This document shows, piece after piece, positions 32,572 through 33,291 of a stretch of DNA of 33,291 bases. Positions within the stretch are counted from its first letter, which is position 1. Every line of letters starts with the position of its first letter. The notes below the pieces were generated by a model. It saw only the letters and a list, made by a program, of their open reading frames with translations. It was not told the DNA's origin and did not search any database. This stretch comes from Bacteroidia bacterium. Lineage in GTDB: Bacteria; Bacteroidota; Bacteroidia; Bacteroidales; Prolixibacteraceae. The DNA lies in assembly GCA_026391655.1 (NCBI GenBank), contig JAPLDR010000125.1:25459-58749 (forward strand), given 5' to 3'. Both the position numbers and the translations under genes were made by a program.

Positions 32572-33291
32572 ATGTTCAAAAAACCATATCTCTTTGTTTT
32601 ATTGATAATATTTTCTCTTCATCTGTCTGCTGCTTTGGTTCAGAATAAAGCAAAAATGGAATTATCATTACAGGGCACCTGGAAGTTTAAAATTGATCCT
32701 TTGGATAAAGGGATTACTGAAAACTGGTACAATCAAACATTTTCTGATTTGATTGTACTCCCGGCATCAATGACTGAAAGAGGTTTGGGAGATCCGGTTA
32801 CGCTTAAAACAAACTGGACAGCAAGTCTTTACGATAGTTCATGGTATTTTAATCCGCGTTTGGCGAAATATCGTCAGCCCGGTAATCTTAAATTCCCGTT
32901 TTTTCTGACTCCTGTAAAGCAGTATGTTGGAGCGGCCTGGTATCAGAAGGAAATTGAAATACCCTCGAATTGGAAAGGCAAAAGAGCAGTCTTATTTCTC
33001 GAGCGGGCACATTGGGAAACAGTTGTCTGGATTGATGGCAAACAAATTGGGATGCAAAACAGTTTGAGTGTCCCTCATCAGTATAATCTGGCTGATGGTC
33101 TGGTACCCGGAATACATACGATTACCATCCGTGTCGACAACCGGATAAAAGAGATCAATCCGGGTAAAGATTCACACAGTATTACCGATCAAACGCAGGG
33201 AAACTGGAACGGAATAGTTGGGAGAATGCAACTCATCGCAACTCCTCAAACATATTTTGATGATATCCGTCTTTATCCAAACCTGGCCTCA
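32572..33291 (+). CDS. GH2-type glycoside hydrolase, 5' part (runs off the window)
   Basis: The frame from ATG 32572 stays open to the right edge, giving 240 residues. The signal peptide (FKKPYLFVLLIIFSLHLSAA) is followed by a GH2 N-terminal sugar-binding jelly roll: LQGTWKFKIDPLDKG, ENWYNQTFSDLIVLPASM, AAWYQKEIEIPSNWKG, LFLERAHWETVVWIDGKQIG, HTITIRVDNR and a GIVGRMQLIA end. It differs from the GH2 at 29298 in having an insert between the LPASMTERG strand and the AAWYQKEI strand (SLYDSSWYFNPRLAKYRQPG). The catalytic barrel lies outside the window, so activity is unknown. It starts 27 bp after the CE12 gene and belongs to the same enzyme operon. Confidence 0.88.
   Translation, partial: MFKKPYLFVLLIIFSLHLSAALVQNKAKMELSLQGTWKFKIDPLDKGITENWYNQTFSDLIVLPASMTERGLGDPVTLKTNWTASLYDSSWYFNPRLAKYRQPGNLKFPFFLTPVKQYVGAAWYQKEIEIPSNWKGKRAVLFLERAHWETVVWIDGKQIGMQNSLSVPHQYNLADGLVPGIHTITIRVDNRIKEINPGKDSHSITDQTQGNWNGIVGRMQLIATPQTYFDDIRLYPNLAS

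Overview
The window looks like chromosomal DNA of a Bacteroidota bacterium. The evidence is two SusC/SusD pairs, lipoproteins with short Bacteroidota-type lipoboxes, low GC content, mostly absent Shine-Dalgarno sequences, and a polysaccharide utilization locus (PUL) layout. The gene repertoire would suit a free-living or gut Marinilabiliales/Prolixibacteraceae-like organism, but the genus cannot be fixed from sequence alone.

The left part (1-8200) is on the minus strand and holds housekeeping and envelope genes. Reading in the direction of transcription from 8200 down: the tRNA-modifying radical SAM enzyme MtaB, an inositol-monophosphatase family protein behind an (AAT)10 microsatellite, two tandem paralogous LpxL/HtrB-type acyltransferases, a GT2 glycosyltransferase, and a class D beta-lactamase that overlaps the glycosyltransferase by 14 bp. 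These are closely spaced and probably form one operon. Separately spaced are an isochorismatase-fold hydrolase, a secreted alpha/beta hydrolase and a small unknown protein. Between the last genes lie palindrome clusters and one copy of a dispersed inverted repeat.

An AT-rich divergent region (8201-8997) separates this from a plus-strand PUL that runs from 8998 past the right edge. It opens with a four-repeat fasciclin (FAS1) lipoprotein. Next come SusC-1 (broken by a one-base frameshift), SusD-1, two further FAS1 lipoproteins with a C-terminal beta-sandwich, SusC-2 and SusD-2, and then a strong intrinsic terminator. The enzyme block follows: a sialate-O-acetylesterase-like esterase, a five-bladed propeller glycosidase (GH43/GH117-like), a PL11 rhamnogalacturonan lyase, a GH2 beta-galactosidase-like enzyme, a CE12 rhamnogalacturonan acetylesterase and the start of another GH2-type enzyme.

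The combination PL11 + CE12 + GH2 + propeller glycosidase + carbohydrate esterase points to the rhamnogalacturonan-I (RG-I) part of pectin. The working model is that FAS1/beta-sandwich lipoproteins and SusD proteins capture RG-I oligosaccharides at the surface and SusC channels import them. The esterases would then strip acetyl groups, PL11 cleave the backbone, and the GH2 and propeller enzymes trim side chains. The least described part is the set of three FAS1 lipoproteins interleaved with the two SusCD pairs, in the place where SusE/SusF-like glycan-binding proteins normally sit. No PUL regulator (HTCS, ECF sigma/anti-sigma, AraC), tRNA, rRNA, CRISPR array or transposase was found in the window.
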